A model generated the notes under the pieces. It saw only the letters and a list, made by a program, of their open reading frames with translations, did no database searches and was not told the origin of the DNA. A stretch of 5,385 nucleotides of DNA from JBBSMX01 sp038232935 (GTDB taxonomy: Bacteria > Bacteroidota > Rhodothermia > Rhodothermales > JANQRZ01), in the NCBI GenBank assembly GCA_038232935.1, contig JBBSMX010000202.1, positions 1 through 5,385 of the forward strand, written 5' to 3'. A program made the translations under genes and the position numbers. The first letter of the stretch is position 1, and each line of letters begins with the position of its first letter. Shown here one piece after another: positions 5,155-5,385 of the stretch.

Positions 5155-5385
5155 ACCCGGCAGCGCGCTCTCCACATCCTCATCGTCGGTCCCAACGGGA
5201 CCGGGAAGACCACGTTCGCGAGCGAGTACCTCCCGGGCGAGCCTGAAGGCGTCCGTCGGCGAAGTGACTTCGCCTACCTCGGTGCGGACCTCATCGTGGC
5301 CGGGCTCTCGCCGTTCGACCCCGACCGGGCCGCGCTCCGTGCGGGGCGGCTCCTGCTCTCGCTCGTCGAGGAGGCCGTGGCTCGC
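5155..5385 (+). CDS. Zeta-toxin-like P-loop kinase, 5' end defective, continues past window
   Basis: An open frame of 77 codons runs from just after a TAA (5152-5154) to the window end. It encodes LHILIVGPNGTGKTTFASEY: a Walker A motif, GPNGTGKT, at residues 12-19, directly followed by the TTFA segment usual in the zeta family. Next come FAYLGADLIVAGLSPFDPDRAA and LRAGRLLL, matching the zeta N-xD-xIAxGLSPF...AGR pattern, with D45 at the usual conserved aspartate. Zeta-type enzymes phosphorylate UDP-N-acetylglucosamine in characterised cases; many relatives have unknown substrates. No ATG, GTG or TTG lies between the in-frame stop and the P-loop. The nearest upstream ATG (5129) is in another frame, so a one-base indel, a truncation or an unusual start is implied. 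Family assignment rests on about 70 residues; about two thirds of the protein would lie beyond the window. Confidence 0.65.

Noticed and set aside
5110..5160. Integron attC site
   Set aside because: An inverted repeat is present, but I could not find the paired RYYYAAC and GTTRRRY core sites in the right places.
5129..5385. Frame starting at ATG 5129 as the real gene
   Set aside because: It is open but gives a Ser/Arg/Pro-rich translation; the conserved P-loop and zeta motifs are in the other frame.

Overview
This is a high-GC window (roughly two thirds G+C by eye) from the accessory genome of a bacterium. It reads as part of a mobilizable element or plasmid carrying stability and defence-type cargo. 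Rare clear Shine-Dalgarno sites, high GC and the gene types would suit a Rhodothermota (Salinibacter/Rubrivirga-like) or related marine bacterium, but that is a guess; nothing in the window fixes the taxon.

Layout. (1) 1-89, plus strand: the last 28 codons of a RadC/JAB-domain protein. (2) 156-1616, minus strand: a 486-residue P-loop ATPase with a C-terminal PD-(D/E)XK nuclease-like domain (COG1672 / ATPase_2 + DUF234 architecture). It is bracketed by two copies of a 28-bp imperfect direct repeat (128-155 and 1812-1839, 24 of 28 identical), so it looks like a cassette inserted next to the mobilization genes. A perfect 6-bp palindrome (1643-1658) lies just upstream of its start. (3) 1617-1829: a 213-bp divergent intergenic region with small inverted and direct repeats; it is the natural place to look for an origin of transfer. 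(4) 1830-2312 and 2339-4069, plus strand: a two-gene mobilization operon. The first gene encodes a MobC-like ribbon-helix-helix accessory protein whose first 43 codons contain four 30-bp repeats in perfect register. The second encodes a MobA/VirD2-type relaxase with a C-terminal region resembling a BID-type secretion signal. (5) 4090-5060, minus strand: a RES/Xre (ParS/MbcA-type) toxin-antitoxin pair, antitoxin first, overlapping by 4 nt as GTGA. The toxin gene converges on the relaxase gene with only 20 bp between the stops. (6) 5155-5385, plus strand: the N-terminal part of a zeta-toxin-like P-loop kinase that runs off the window and has no visible start codon in frame.

How it fits together. 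MobC and MobA would nick and lead the DNA at an oriT for transfer by a type IV secretion system supplied elsewhere; no coupling protein or T4SS gene is in the window. RES/Xre would stabilise the element, and the ATPase-nuclease is cargo of unknown function. The least ordinary signals are the 30-bp repeat array hidden inside the mobC reading frame and the 28-bp repeats flanking the ATPase, the second of which runs straight into that array.
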